From assembly GCA_903915535.1 (NCBI GenBank), contig CAIWTJ010000089.1, forward strand, positions 1 to 64,000: 64,000 bases of DNA, given 5' to 3'. Position numbers and translations under genes: made by a program. The stretch is from Enhydrobacter aerosaccus (GTDB lineage: Bacteria; Pseudomonadota; Alphaproteobacteria; Reyranellales; Reyranellaceae). The notes beneath the pieces were generated by a model. It saw nothing but the letters and a program-made list of their open reading frames with translations. It was not told where the DNA came from and did no database searches. The number at the start of each line of letters is the position of its first letter. Positions within the stretch are counted from its first letter, which is position 1. Shown here one piece after another: positions 38,914 through 47,947 of the stretch.

Positions 38914-39558
38914 CTATTTCTCTTCGGCGGGTGCTTCTTCGGCGGCCGGGGCCTCAGCGGCCTCGCCCTCGACGGCTTCGGCCGACTTGGCTTCGAACAG
39001 TGCAGCGGCCTGTGCGGCGGCGCGCTGGGCGGCTTCCGCCGCTTCGAGCTGGGCACGCTCGGTCTCGGCGACCAAAGTGCCGCCCTTGGCCAGGAAGTCG
39101 GCTTCGTCGGGCGAACGCGCGACGACCACGGTGATCTCGATCGTCACTTCCGGATGGAGGTGGACCTTGATCTTGTGGGCACCCAGCAGCTTGATCGGCT
39201 TGTCCAGTTCGACCTGGCTACGCTCGACCTTGACGCCCGCCGCGGCGGCGCCATCGGCGATGTCGCGAGACGTGACCGAACCGTAAAGCTGGAGAGCTTC
39301 GGAAGCCTGGCGGATCAGGATGACCTTGAGGTCGCCGATCTTGGCGCCGACCTTTTCGGCGTCCTGACGGCGCTCGAGGTTCTGGGCCTCCAGTACCTTA
39401 CGCTGCGATTCGAAGTAGGCGATGTTGTCCTTGGTGGCGCGCAGGGCCTTCTTCTGCGGCAGCAGGTAGTTGCGGGCGAAGCCGGGCTTCACCTTCACAA
39501 CGTCGCCCATCTGACCGAGCTTCGGCACGCGTTCCAGCAGGATGAGATTCATCGGCAT
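38914..39558 (-). CDS. rplI: 50S ribosomal protein L9
   Basis: 214 residues. N-terminal domain MNLILLERVPKLGQMGDVVK with GFARNYLLPQKKALRA is the L9 rRNA-binding signature; the long connecting helix and the C-terminal domain (LYGSVTSRDIADG, VEIT-like VTIEITVVVA) follow. The bacterial L9 core is about 150 residues; about 50 extra C-terminal residues form an Ala/Glu-rich tail (AEAAQRAAAQAAALFEAKSA and beyond), a frequent alphaproteobacterial extension. The gene follows rpsR by 14 bp. Confidence 0.96.
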   Translation of the reverse strand: MPMNLILLERVPKLGQMGDVVKVKPGFARNYLLPQKKALRATKDNIAYFESQRKVLEAQNLERRQDAEKVGAKIGDLKVILIRQASEALQLYGSVTSRDIADGAAAAGVKVERSQVELDKPIKLLGAHKIKVHLHPEVTIEITVVVARSPDEADFLAKGGTLVAETERAQLEAAEAAQRAAAQAAALFEAKSAEAVEGEAAEAPAAEEAPAEEK

Positions 39559-39572
39559 GATGTAATTCCCTG

Positions 39573-39806
39573 CTAGGCGATGAGGTACGGCAGGAGCGCC
39601 AGGAAGCGGGCGCGCTTGATCGCCTGGGCGAGTTCACGCTGCTTCTTCGACGACACTGCGGAAATGCGGCTCGGCACGATCTTGCCGCGCTCGGAGACGA
39701 AGCGCTGCAGAAGGCGCACGTCCTTATAGTCGATCTTCGGCGCGTTGGTGCCCGAGAAGGGGCAGCTCTTGCGGCGGCGCGTGAAGGGACGGCGTTGCGC
39801 GCTCAT
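39573..39806 (-). CDS. rpsR: 30S ribosomal protein S18
   Basis: 77 residues. [20 protein letters not shown] and [20 protein letters not shown] are invariant S18 features. S18 binds S6 as a heterodimer on the 30S platform. The start overlaps the rpsF stop (ATGA), so stoichiometry with S6 is helped by translational coupling. Confidence 0.97.
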   Translation of the reverse strand: MSAQRRPFTRRRKSCPFSGTNAPKIDYKDVRLLQRFVSERGKIVPSRISAVSSKKQRELAQAIKRARFLALLPYLIA

Positions 39807-40249
39807 ACTTCTTCCTCCGAACCCATGACGGCAGCACCATCTTCACCGAAGCGCGGACGCTCGCGGCGCGGCGGACGATCGCCCCAGCGGTCGCCACGAT
39901 CGCCACCGGGACGATCCGACTTCTCGCTGCTGCGCTGCATGACGGCAGAGGGACCTTCCTCGAGCGCGTCGACGCGGACGGTCAGGTAGCGGATGATGTC
40001 TTCGTTGATCGACATCGTACGCTCCAGCTCCTTCACCGCCGCCGACGGGGCGTCGATGTTGAGAAGGGTGTAGTGCCCCTTGCGGTTCTTCTTGATGCGG
40101 AAATTGAGCGACCGCAGACCCCAGTACTCCTTCTTGGAGACGGTGCCGCCGAGGCCTTTGACCAGTTCTTCGAACTGGGTCGTCAGTGTCTCCACCGTCG
40201 TCGCCGGGACATCCTGGCGCGCAATGAAGACGTTTTCGTACAACGCCAT
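39803..40249 (-). CDS. rpsF: 30S ribosomal protein S6
   Basis: 148 residues. Core pattern: [54 protein letters not shown] and [20 protein letters not shown]. The last 40 residues are an Arg/Asp/Gly-rich tail ([20 protein letters not shown]), unlike the Glu tail of E. coli S6. AAGGAG precedes the ATG. First gene of rpsF-rpsR-rplI; its leader carries the hairpin described separately. Confidence 0.96.
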   Translation of the reverse strand: MALYENVFIARQDVPATTVETLTTQFEELVKGLGGTVSKKEYWGLRSLNFRIKKNRKGHYTLLNIDAPSAAVKELERTMSINEDIIRYLTVRVDALEEGPSAVMQRSSEKSDRPGGDRGDRWGDRPPRRERPRFGEDGAAVMGSEEEV

Positions 40250-40272
40250 TCTGGCTCCTTATGGCTATTTGC

Positions 40273-40302
40273 GATCCGGAGTTCTCAAGAACCGCCCGGA
40301 TC
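40273..40302 (-). promoter_or_regulatory. Leader hairpin before rpsF (S6:S18 autoregulation candidate)
   Basis: On the minus strand GATCCGG (40296-40302) pairs with CCGGATC (40273-40279); an asymmetric internal loop separates this from an inner GTTC-TTGA-GAAC hairpin. The 30-nt structure ends about 24 nt before the rpsF ATG. Known rpsF leaders in many bacteria bind S6:S18 through a CCG trinucleotide next to such stems; CCG is present here. Assignment is by position and shape only. Confidence 0.45.
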
Positions 40303-40486
40303 TAGCCGACCCCCTCACAATTCCACGGGCTGCGGAATGCTAGGATCGGCAAGGAGACGAGGCCGATTTAGGCCCCGAAGAGCGGCGGTTATACAGGCTC
40401 GCCCCCTTAAATCAAGGCATTCCGGCCACCCGCCGAGTGGGGTATGAGAAGGCCGCTTCAGGCCAAAAACAGGGGGAAATCGGCCC

Positions 40487-41428
40487 ATGAGTCGCGCTTT
40501 TGTGTTTCCGGGACAGGGATCCCAGGCCGTCGGCATGGGAACCGACCTCGCCGCCGCCTTCGGGACGGCCCGCGACGTGTTCCAGGAGGTCGATGAGGCC
40601 CTGAAACAGAACCTGTCCAAATTGATGCGCGAAGGCCCTGAATCCGAGCTGGTTCTGACGGAGAACGCACAGCCGGCACTGATGGCCGTCAGCATGGCGG
40701 TGGTCCGGATCCTCGAAAAAGACGGCGGGAGGCCTCTCGCCAGTCTCGCGAGCCACGTCGCAGGCCACTCCCTGGGTGAGTATTCGGCGCTGGCGGCGGC
40801 AGGGTCGCTGAAGCTGGCTGACGCCGCGCGGCTGCTCAAGCTGCGCGGTCAGTCGATGCAGAAGGCCGTCCCGGTCGGGGTTGGTGCCATGGCGGCGCTT
40901 CTGGGCATCGAACTCGAACCCGCCCAAGAAGCCTGCAAGGAGGCGGCCCAGGGTGAGGTGGTCGCGGTCGCCAATGACAATGGTGGCGGACAGGTCGTCG
41001 TCAGCGGTCACAGGGACGCGGTTGAACGCGCAATCGAGGCGGCGAAGGCCAAAGGCTGCAAGCGCGGCATGCTGCTGCCGGTGAGCGCGCCCTTCCATTG
41101 CTCCTTGATGCAGCCCGCGGCGGACGCGATGCAGGAAGCGCTCGAACGGATATCGCTCGGCACACCCGTCGTGCCGCTGATCGCCAATGTCCTGGCGTCG
41201 GAAATCACAGAACCGGGCGCAATCAAGCAGAGGCTGGTGGAACAGGTGACCGCTCTCGTTCGTTGGCGCGAAAGCGTTCAGTACATGAAGACCAACGGCG
41301 TCGACGCGCTGATCGAATGTGGTTCCGGCAAGGTACTGTCGGGCCTAGTGAAGCGCATTGACAAGGAAATGACCGGCACGGCGCTCAACACGCCGGCCGA
41401 TATCGAAGCCTTCCTGAAGACGGCCTAG
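40487..41428 (+). CDS. fabD: Malonyl-CoA:ACP transacylase
   Basis: 313 residues. FVFPGQGSQAVGMG at the N-terminus, nucleophile Ser95 in GHSLGEYSAL, and the catalytic His near residue 204 in SAPFHCSLM identify FabD. It loads malonyl groups onto ACP (AcpP encoded downstream). Divergent from rpsF with a 237-bp shared upstream region; followed by fabG 14 bp later. Confidence 0.97.
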   Translation: MSRAFVFPGQGSQAVGMGTDLAAAFGTARDVFQEVDEALKQNLSKLMREGPESELVLTENAQPALMAVSMAVVRILEKDGGRPLASLASHVAGHSLGEYSALAAAGSLKLADAARLLKLRGQSMQKAVPVGVGAMAALLGIELEPAQEACKEAAQGEVVAVANDNGGGQVVVSGHRDAVERAIEAAKAKGCKRGMLLPVSAPFHCSLMQPAADAMQEALERISLGTPVVPLIANVLASEITEPGAIKQRLVEQVTALVRWRESVQYMKTNGVDALIECGSGKVLSGLVKRIDKEMTGTALNTPADIEAFLKTA

Positions 41429-41442
41429 TAGGGGATACGCGC

Positions 41443-42183
41443 ATGTTCGATCTCAGCGGCAAGGCCGCGCTTGTGACCGGAGCCTCTGGCGGCATCGGCG
41501 GCGCCATCGCCCGCATGCTCCACAAGCAGGGCGCCATTGTCACTCTGTCCGGCACCCGCGCCGACGCGCTGGAGCAGCTGAAGGGCACGATGGGCGAGCG
41601 CGCGCATGTCGTGGCCGCAAAGATGGACGACGCCGCCGACATCGAGCGTTTGGCCAAGGAGGCCGAGGCGGCGATGGGCGGCAAGCTCGATATCCTGGTG
41701 AACAACGCCGGCATCACGCGCGACAATATCTCGATGCGCATGAAGGACGAGGAGTGGGAGAAGGTCCTGCAGGTGAATCTTACCGGCACGTTCCGCCTGA
41801 TCCGCGCGACGATGCGCGGGATGATGAAGCGTAGGTTTGGCCGCGTGATCAACATCACCTCGATCGTGGGCGTGACGGGCAATCCGGGCCAGGCCAACTA
41901 TGCCGCCGCCAAAGCAGGCCTCATCGGCATGTCAAAGTCGCTCGCGCAGGAACTGGCTTCGCGCAACATCACGGTCAACTGCATCGCCCCGGGCTTCATC
42001 GCGACGCCTATGACCGATGTCCTGACCGACGAGCAGAAGAAGGGCATACTTGGCCGCGTTCCGGCCGATCGTCTGGGCACGCCGGAGGAGATCGCGGCAG
42101 GAGTTGTCTATCTTGCCAGCGATGAGGCGGCCTACGTGACGGGCCAGACGCTCCACATCAATGGCGGTATGGCCATGATTTAG
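41443..42183 (+). CDS. fabG: 3-oxoacyl-ACP reductase
   Basis: 246 residues, SDR fold. TGASGGIGGAIARML (NADPH site), NNAGITRDNISMRM, catalytic Ser in INITSIVGVTGN and Tyr/Lys in NYAAAKAGLIGMSKSLAQEL; APGFIATPMTDVL and the final GQTLHINGGMAMI are FabG-specific. It reduces 3-oxoacyl-ACP in each elongation cycle. Position between fabD and acpP removes doubt about function. Confidence 0.97.
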   Translation: MFDLSGKAALVTGASGGIGGAIARMLHKQGAIVTLSGTRADALEQLKGTMGERAHVVAAKMDDAADIERLAKEAEAAMGGKLDILVNNAGITRDNISMRMKDEEWEKVLQVNLTGTFRLIRATMRGMMKRRFGRVINITSIVGVTGNPGQANYAAAKAGLIGMSKSLAQELASRNITVNCIAPGFIATPMTDVLTDEQKKGILGRVPADRLGTPEEIAAGVVYLASDEAAYVTGQTLHINGGMAMI

Positions 42184-42248
42184 GCGCAAGTGCCTGATTC
42201 TGTGGGCTTTCCAGCGCTAGCCAATCGCCGGGAAGCTATGTTAGGAGA

Positions 42249-42283
42249 ACCGGAAATCGCCGTCCCCTCGGCGGACCGGAAAT
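42249..42283 (+). repeat. Direct repeat and hairpin in the acpP leader
   Basis: ACCGGAAAT occurs at 42249-42257 and 42275-42283 (26-bp period). Between them CGCCG-tcccct-CGGCG forms a small hairpin. The pair lies 26 bp before the acpP ATG and could be a regulator site or a translation-control structure; nothing known is matched. Confidence 0.4.
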
Positions 42284-42308
42284 TTGAAGATACGGGAAGG
42301 ACAAGAAA

Positions 42309-42548
42309 ATGAGCGATGTTGCCGAGCGCGTTAAGAAGATCGTTGTCGAGCATCTCGGTGTCGAAGCCGCCCAGGTGAAGGAAGACGCCAAGTTTATCGA
42401 CGATCTGGGCGCCGACTCGCTCGATACCGTCGAGCTGGTGATGGCCTTCGAAGAAGAGTTCAGCATCGAGATCCCCGACGATGCTGCCGAGAAGATCCAG
42501 ACCGTCGGCGACGCGATCAGCTTCATCACGAGCAACGCCAAGTCCTGA
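42309..42548 (+). CDS. acpP: Acyl carrier protein
   Basis: 79 residues, acidic, with the phosphopantetheine Ser37 in [36 protein letters not shown] is the standard first helix. Carries growing acyl chains for fatty-acid and lipid A synthesis. GGAAGG lies a few bases before the ATG; the separate 125-bp upstream gap suggests its own promoter, which is usual given the high ACP demand. Confidence 0.98.
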   Translation: MSDVAERVKKIVVEHLGVEAAQVKEDAKFIDDLGADSLDTVELVMAFEEEFSIEIPDDAAEKIQTVGDAISFITSNAKS

Positions 42549-42582
42549 TCGACGTTCGCACCCGAACAAGGGAAGGCGACTC

Positions 42583-43839
42583 ATGAGGCGCGTTGTCGTA
42601 ACCGGCATGGGCATGGTCACCCCGTTGGGTGATGGAGTCGACGTCAACTGGCGCCGATTGATCGCGGCTGAGTCGGGCATTCACTCGATCCAGAGCTTCG
42701 ATACGTCGGACCTCGCGACCAAGATCGCGGGCGAGGTTCCCGTCGGAGACAAGGCCAACGGACATTTCAATGCCGACCTCTATATGCTCCCGAAAGAGCA
42801 GCGGAAGGTCGACAAGTTCATCCTGTTCGGAATGGCGGCGGCCAAGCAGGCCGTGGAAGATTCCGGCTGGATGCCCCAGGACGAAGAAAGCCTGAATCGT
42901 ACCGGTGTCCTGATGGGCGCCGGCATCGGTGGCCTTCAGACGATCTACGAGACGTCGATCACGCTGAAGGAGCGCGGTCCGCGACGGGTCAGCCCGTTCT
43001 TCGTACCGTCGGCCCTGATCAACCTCATTTCCGGCCAGGTTTCGATCGCCTATGGCTTCAAGGGACCCAACCACTCCGTCGTGACGGCGTGCGCCACCGG
43101 TGCGCATGCCATCGGCGACGCTGCGCGCCTGATCATGCTCGACGACGCCGACGTCATGGTGGCGGGTGGTGCCGAGGCCACGGTCTGCCGCATCGGAATC
43201 GCGGGCTTCAACGCCTGCAAGGCGCTGTCGACGGACTTCAACGATACGCCGACTGCGGCGTCGCGGCCGTGGGACAAGAGGCGCGACGGCTTTGTCATGG
43301 GCGAGGGCGCGGGTTGTGTCATCCTCGAAGAGTACGAGCATGCCAGGAAGCGCGGCGCCAAGATTTACGCCGAGATCCTGGGCTACGGCCTGTCGGGCGA
43401 TGCCTATCACATCACCGCTCCGTCGGAAGACGGCAGCGGCGCCCAGCGCGCCATGAAGGCCGCGTTGAAGCGGGCGGGCCTCGGTACCGACCAGATCGAC
43501 TATGTAAACGCCCACGGCACTTCGACCATGGCGGACGTGATCGAACTCGGCGCGGTGAAGCGGGTGTTCGGAGACGATGCCTACAAGCTTTCGATGTCGT
43601 CGACCAAGTCGGCGACCGGCCACTTGCTGGGCGCTGCCGGTGCGATCGAGGCGATCTACGCCATCAAGTCGGTGCAGGACCAAGTCGTGCCGCCGACCCT
43701 CAATCTCGACGAACCCGACGAAGGCTGCGACATCGACCTGGTGCCGAAGCAGGCCAAGCAGCGCAAGGTACGCTACGCGCTCAGCAATTCGTTCGGTTTC
43801 GGCGGCACCAACGCGTCGTTGATCGTCGGTCCCGTCTGA
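42583..43839 (+). CDS. fabF: 3-oxoacyl-ACP synthase II
   Basis: 418 residues from the ATG at 42583 (GGAAGG upstream); the frame is open further upstream inside acpP but begins MRRVVVTGMGMVTPLG as FabF does. Catalytic Cys170 in VTACATGAHAIGDA, His in NAHGTSTMADVIE and His in KSATGHLLGAAGA form the KAS triad. Condenses malonyl-ACP with acyl-ACP and helps control unsaturated chain length. Starts 34 bp after acpP. Confidence 0.97.
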   Translation: MRRVVVTGMGMVTPLGDGVDVNWRRLIAAESGIHSIQSFDTSDLATKIAGEVPVGDKANGHFNADLYMLPKEQRKVDKFILFGMAAAKQAVEDSGWMPQDEESLNRTGVLMGAGIGGLQTIYETSITLKERGPRRVSPFFVPSALINLISGQVSIAYGFKGPNHSVVTACATGAHAIGDAARLIMLDDADVMVAGGAEATVCRIGIAGFNACKALSTDFNDTPTAASRPWDKRRDGFVMGEGAGCVILEEYEHARKRGAKIYAEILGYGLSGDAYHITAPSEDGSGAQRAMKAALKRAGLGTDQIDYVNAHGTSTMADVIELGAVKRVFGDDAYKLSMSSTKSATGHLLGAAGAIEAIYAIKSVQDQVVPPTLNLDEPDEGCDIDLVPKQAKQRKVRYALSNSFGFGGTNASLIVGPV

Positions 43840-43855
43840 TCGCCGGCGCTGAGTA

Positions 43856-44884
43856 ATGCTCAGCTTCTTTCGTTGGACGCTCTTCTTCGTGACTCTGTTC
43901 GTCGCCGTGATCGGCGGCGCGCTGTTCGTCGGCCATGGGATGCTTGTGTCCGACGGACCGCTCAGCGTTTCCAAGCGCGTGGTCATACCGCGTGGCGCGG
44001 GGCCTGCGACCATGGCCAAGGTATTGAAGGACGAGGGCGTCCTCGATCATGCCATTTTGTTTCGGGTCGCCTTGATGGTCGACCCGTCACCCAAGCCGAT
44101 CAAGGCGGGCGAATATGAAATTCCCGCGCATGCCTCGATGCAGTCTCTGGTCGAGCTGCTGCAGTCGGGCAAGGTCGTGCAGCGCCGCCTGACGGTGCCG
44201 GAAGGCACGACGACGGCGGAGATTGTCGAACTGGTGCGCAAGACCGATACGCTGACCGGAGAAATCACTCTCGACGTCAAGGAAGGCGACCTGCTGCCGG
44301 AGACCTACTTCTATTCGCGCAACGATACCCGCGACGGCCTCCTGCTGCGCATGAAGGAGGCGATGGAGAAAACCGTCGACGAAGCCTGGCGCAAGCGTGC
44401 CGCCGGCCTGCCGATCGCCAATCGGCGCGAGGTCGTGATCCTAGCGTCGATGATCGAGAAGGAGACGGCTCTTCCCGCAGAACGGCAGAAAGTCGCCGCC
44501 GTGTTCGTCAATCGCCTGCGCATCAAGATGAAACTCGAGAGCGATCCCACAACGATTTATGGCATCACCGGCGGCAAGGGGACGCTCGGCCGCGACCTGA
44601 CGCGCGCCGATCTGCAATCGCCGTCGGGGTACAACACCTATGTCGTCCCAGGCCTGCCGTCGGGGCCGATCTGCAACCCGGGGCGCGCCTCGATCCTGGC
44701 AGCAACCAGTCCGGCGCCGCGCGATCGCTCGCTCTATTTCGTCGCCGACGGGCAGGGTGGTCACGCCTTTGCGGTCAATATCTACGAGCACAATCGCAAT
44801 GTCGCGCGCTGGAAAGAAGCGCAGAAGCAGCGCCAGGAGCAGGGACTTCCCGCATCTCCGTCGCCCGCAGCCGCCAAGCCGTGA
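43856..44884 (+). CDS. mltG: Endolytic murein transglycosylase MltG
   Basis: 342 residues. One N-terminal transmembrane helix (about 5-27), a LysM-like stretch, then the YceG/MltG domain with catalytic Glu in VILASMIEKETALPAERQ, NRLRIKMKLESDPTTIYG and SGYNTYVVPGLPSGPICNPG. MltG cuts nascent glycan strands and sets their length. Its place behind fabF is the usual alphaproteobacterial order. A Pro/Ala tail closes the protein. Confidence 0.95.
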   Translation: MLSFFRWTLFFVTLFVAVIGGALFVGHGMLVSDGPLSVSKRVVIPRGAGPATMAKVLKDEGVLDHAILFRVALMVDPSPKPIKAGEYEIPAHASMQSLVELLQSGKVVQRRLTVPEGTTTAEIVELVRKTDTLTGEITLDVKEGDLLPETYFYSRNDTRDGLLLRMKEAMEKTVDEAWRKRAAGLPIANRREVVILASMIEKETALPAERQKVAAVFVNRLRIKMKLESDPTTIYGITGGKGTLGRDLTRADLQSPSGYNTYVVPGLPSGPICNPGRASILAATSPAPRDRSLYFVADGQGGHAFAVNIYEHNRNVARWKEAQKQRQEQGLPASPSPAAAKP

Positions 44885-44887
44885 ACC

Positions 44888-45595
44888 ATGCCGATCCTTC
44901 TCGCAGCGCTCGTGTTGCTGATTGCCGTCGGATTGGGCGTCGCCTGGTTCCTGCGCGCTAATCCAACGGCGGTTGCGCGGCGCCTGCGGATGGGACTTGT
45001 CCTGCTCGGCGCGCTGGGCGTCGGCGGATTGCTGATCTTCGGTGTGCGCTTTCTGCCAAGTTTCCTGCCCGAACTTTTCGGCCTGGCGGGCGTCGTCGTA
45101 ACCGGCCTGATCGCCCGCGCCGTGCGCTACCGGCCGTCGCGTGGGTTCAGTACCCCCGACAGCGGCCAGCGCACAGAGACGCACACCGCCTACCTGCAGG
45201 CCTGGATAGATCATAGTACGGGCGATGTTGGCGGCCGTGTGATTAAGGGGCAATTTTCGGGGCGCCTACTGGAGGCGCTGGGTGATAGGGATTTACTCGC
45301 GCTGCGGAGTGAATGCGCTTCCGATCCAGATTCACTCAGGATCCTGGAGGCCTATCTTGACCGGCGGCTGGGGGCCGATTGGCGAGATAAGACCCGCCCG
45401 CCACCCGCCGGCACGAGCGCGAGCATTGGCCGTGCAGAAGCGCTGGCCATTCTCGGCCTTGCCGAGGGAGCGACGGCGGAGGAGATCAGGGCGGCTCACC
45501 GGCGACTAATCCAGCGGGTCCATCCGGACGTCGGCGGCAGCGCCGACTTGGCTGCCCGGATCAACCGTGCGAAGGACATTCTTCTGGGTGGTTGA
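44888..45595 (+). CDS. Membrane protein with C-terminal J-domain
   Basis: 235 residues. Two N-terminal hydrophobic helices (about 3-22 and 35-55, possibly a third at 60-77), a middle segment with QAWIDHSTGDVGGRVIKGQF, and a C-terminal J-domain from about residue 180 with the H-P-D tripeptide in RLIQRVHPDVGGS. The topology resembles small DjlA/TIM14-like membrane J-proteins that recruit DnaK at the membrane. Starts three bases after mltG; client unknown. Confidence 0.82.
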   Translation: MPILLAALVLLIAVGLGVAWFLRANPTAVARRLRMGLVLLGALGVGGLLIFGVRFLPSFLPELFGLAGVVVTGLIARAVRYRPSRGFSTPDSGQRTETHTAYLQAWIDHSTGDVGGRVIKGQFSGRLLEALGDRDLLALRSECASDPDSLRILEAYLDRRLGADWRDKTRPPPAGTSASIGRAEALAILGLAEGATAEEIRAAHRRLIQRVHPDVGGSADLAARINRAKDILLGG

Positions 45596-45653
45596 CCTTG
45601 CCAGAGGCGGCGCGGCTGTGGCATCTACCGCGACCGTTGCTCCAAGGGGGCAG

Positions 45654-45689
45654 ATGATTTCAGGCAAATCATTGATTTTGCAGTATAAT
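45654..45689 (+). promoter_or_regulatory. galU promoter with overlapping dyad
   Basis: A perfect TATAAT at 45684-45689 lies 28 bp before the galU ATG. No good -35 is present; instead the expected -35 place (45661-45666) is covered by an inverted repeat ATGATTT-caggc-AAATCAT (45654-45672). This suggests an activator-dependent or repressed promoter. Confidence 0.5.
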
Positions 45690-45717
45690 ATGCTTTTGGA
45701 CGACGAGGTCGATACAC

Positions 45718-46596
45718 ATGGCGCAGCGCGTCCGTAAAGCGGTTCTGCCGGTTGCCGGCCTTGGCACGAGGTTTCTGCCTGCCACCAAGGCGATGGCAAA
45801 AGAAATGCTGACGGTCGTCGACCGGCCGCTGATCCAGTACGCCATCGAGGAGTGCCTCGACGCCGGTATCGACGAATTCGTCTTCGTGACCGGTCGCAAC
45901 AAGATGGCGATCGAGGACCATTTCGATTCAGCCTACGAACTCGAGGCCACGCTCGAGCAGCGCGGTAACAAGGCAGCCGAACTCAAGCTGACACAAGCGG
46001 CGACCCTGAAGCAGGGCAATGCGATCTTCACCCGCCAGCAGAAGCCGCTCGGCCTCGGGCACGCCGTATGGTGTGCCCGGCACTGGATCGGCCGCGAGCC
46101 GTTCGCCGTGCTGCTGCCGGATGAGCTCATGGTGAGTTCGCCGACCTGCACCGCTCAACTGGTGACCGCACACGAGAAGACGGGCGGCAACATCGTGGCT
46201 GTGATGAACGTGCCGCGCGAACAGACCAAGAGTTACGGCATCGTGGCGGTAAAGCCCGAGAAAGACGGCCTCGCCGAGATGACCGGCATCGTCGAGAAGC
46301 CAAAGCCGGAAGAGGCGCCATCGACCCTGGCCTGGATCGGCCGCAGCGTCGTCCTGCCGGAGGTGTTCGATCATCTCGACAGGCACGAAAAGGGCGCAGG
46401 CGGCGAGATCCAGCTGACCGACGCGATGGCCAAGATGATCGGCAACAAGCCTTTTCATGCGATGACCTACACCGGCCAGCGCTATGATTGCGGCAGTCGA
46501 ATCGGCTTCCTCGAGGCCAATGTCGGCGTGGCGCTGAATCGCGCCGACACGGCGGCGGAAACGCGGGCGCTGCTTACGCGCATGCTGAAAGGCTGA
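45718..46596 (+). CDS. galU: UTP-glucose-1-phosphate uridylyltransferase
   Basis: 292 residues. AVLPVAGLGTRFLPATKAMA is the nucleotidyltransferase P-loop-like start; QYAIEECLDAGIDEFVFVTG, LGHAVWCARHWIG, VLLPDELM and GIVEKPKPEEAPS follow the GalU pattern, with the C-terminal GQRYDCGSRIGFLEANV. Makes UDP-glucose, the substrate of the next gene (ugd). First gene of a four-gene sugar-nucleotide unit. Confidence 0.96.
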   Translation: MAQRVRKAVLPVAGLGTRFLPATKAMAKEMLTVVDRPLIQYAIEECLDAGIDEFVFVTGRNKMAIEDHFDSAYELEATLEQRGNKAAELKLTQAATLKQGNAIFTRQQKPLGLGHAVWCARHWIGREPFAVLLPDELMVSSPTCTAQLVTAHEKTGGNIVAVMNVPREQTKSYGIVAVKPEKDGLAEMTGIVEKPKPEEAPSTLAWIGRSVVLPEVFDHLDRHEKGAGGEIQLTDAMAKMIGNKPFHAMTYTGQRYDCGSRIGFLEANVGVALNRADTAAETRALLTRMLKG

Positions 46597-46600
46597 TCGA

Positions 46601-47917
46601 ATGCGTATCGTCATGGTGGGATCGGGCTACGTCGGTCTCGTATCCGGCGCCTGTCTCGCGCAGTTCGGGCACGACGTCATCTGCATCGACAAGGATCCCG
46701 CCAAGATCGCGGCGCTGCGTGACGGCAAGATCCCGATCTACGAACCCGGCCTCGACCGCATGGTCACGGACAACGCAAAGGCCGGCCGCCTCAGCTTCGA
46801 CACCACTCTCGCCGATGCCGTAGGCAAGGCCGATGCAGTATTCATCGCGGTGGGCACGCCGACGCGGCGCGGCGACGGCCATGCAGACTTGACCTATGTC
46901 TACGCGGCCGCCGCCGAGATCGCGAAGGCGATCCGCGGCTATACCGTGATCGTCACCAAGTCGACCGTTCCCGTGGGCACTGGCCGCGAGGTCGAGCGCA
47001 TCGTCCGTGAGGCGAACCCGGACGCCCAGTTCGATGTGGCCTCGAACCCGGAATTCCTGCGCGAAGGGGCTGCGATCGAGGACTTCATGAAACCCGACCG
47101 CGTGGTGATTGGTGTCGAGAGCCAGCGGGCGCGCGACGTGATGGCAGGCGTGTATCGCCCGCTCAACCTCATTCAGACGCCGATGGTGTTCACCAACATC
47201 GAGACCGCCGAAGTGACCAAGTACGCGGGCAACGCTTTCCTGGCGACGAAGATCACCTTCATCAACGAGATCGCGGATCTCTGCGAGAAGGTCGGCGCCG
47301 ACGTACACGACGTGGCGCGCGGCATCGGGCTCGACGGCCGAATCGGCCGCAAGTTCCTGCACCCGGGTCCTGGCTTCGGCGGCTCATGCTTTCCCAAGGA
47401 CACGCTTGCTTTCGCCTACACGGCGCGCGAGGCCAATGCGCGCCAGACGATCGTCGAGCAGGTCATCGAAGTGAACAATTCGCGCAAGAAGAAGATGGCC
47501 CAGAAGGTCATCGACTTCTGTGGCGGCTCGGTTGCAGGCCTGACGATCGGCGTGCTGGGCCTCACCTTCAAGCCCAACACCGACGACATGCGCGACGCGC
47601 CCTCGCTCGATATTGTCCCGGCCCTGCAGAAGGCCGGTGGCAAGATCGTGGCCTTCGATCCCGAGGGCATGGGCGAGGCGGGCAAACTCCTGCCCGACGT
47701 CACCTTCGCCAAGACGGCCTACGATGCCGCGACCGGTGCCGACGTGCTGGTGGTGATAACGGAGTGGCACGAGTTTCGCGGCCTCGACCCGCGGCGTATC
47801 AAGGAGGCGATGCGCCAGCCCCGCATCGTCGACCTGCGCAACATTTTCAATCCCGAGGAAATGAGAGGGCTGGGGTTCGCCTACGAAGGCATCGGCCGCC
47901 CCAAGCCGCGCAGCTAG
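46601..47917 (+). CDS. ugd: UDP-glucose 6-dehydrogenase
   Basis: 438 residues. NAD-binding VGSGYVGLVSGACLAQFGHD at the start, STVPVGTGREVERI, NPEFLREGAAIEDFMKPDR, the catalytic Cys in GFGGSCFPKDTLAF, and GLTFKPNTDDMRDAPSLDIV. Oxidises UDP-glucose to UDP-glucuronate for capsule/exopolysaccharide or glycolipids. Only four bases separate it from galU, whose product it uses. Confidence 0.96.
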   Translation: MRIVMVGSGYVGLVSGACLAQFGHDVICIDKDPAKIAALRDGKIPIYEPGLDRMVTDNAKAGRLSFDTTLADAVGKADAVFIAVGTPTRRGDGHADLTYVYAAAAEIAKAIRGYTVIVTKSTVPVGTGREVERIVREANPDAQFDVASNPEFLREGAAIEDFMKPDRVVIGVESQRARDVMAGVYRPLNLIQTPMVFTNIETAEVTKYAGNAFLATKITFINEIADLCEKVGADVHDVARGIGLDGRIGRKFLHPGPGFGGSCFPKDTLAFAYTAREANARQTIVEQVIEVNNSRKKKMAQKVIDFCGGSVAGLTIGVLGLTFKPNTDDMRDAPSLDIVPALQKAGGKIVAFDPEGMGEAGKLLPDVTFAKTAYDAATGADVLVVITEWHEFRGLDPRRIKEAMRQPRIVDLRNIFNPEEMRGLGFAYEGIGRPKPRS

Positions 47918-47947
47918 GGATATTGGAAGAAAAGTCCGGAGTGATTC

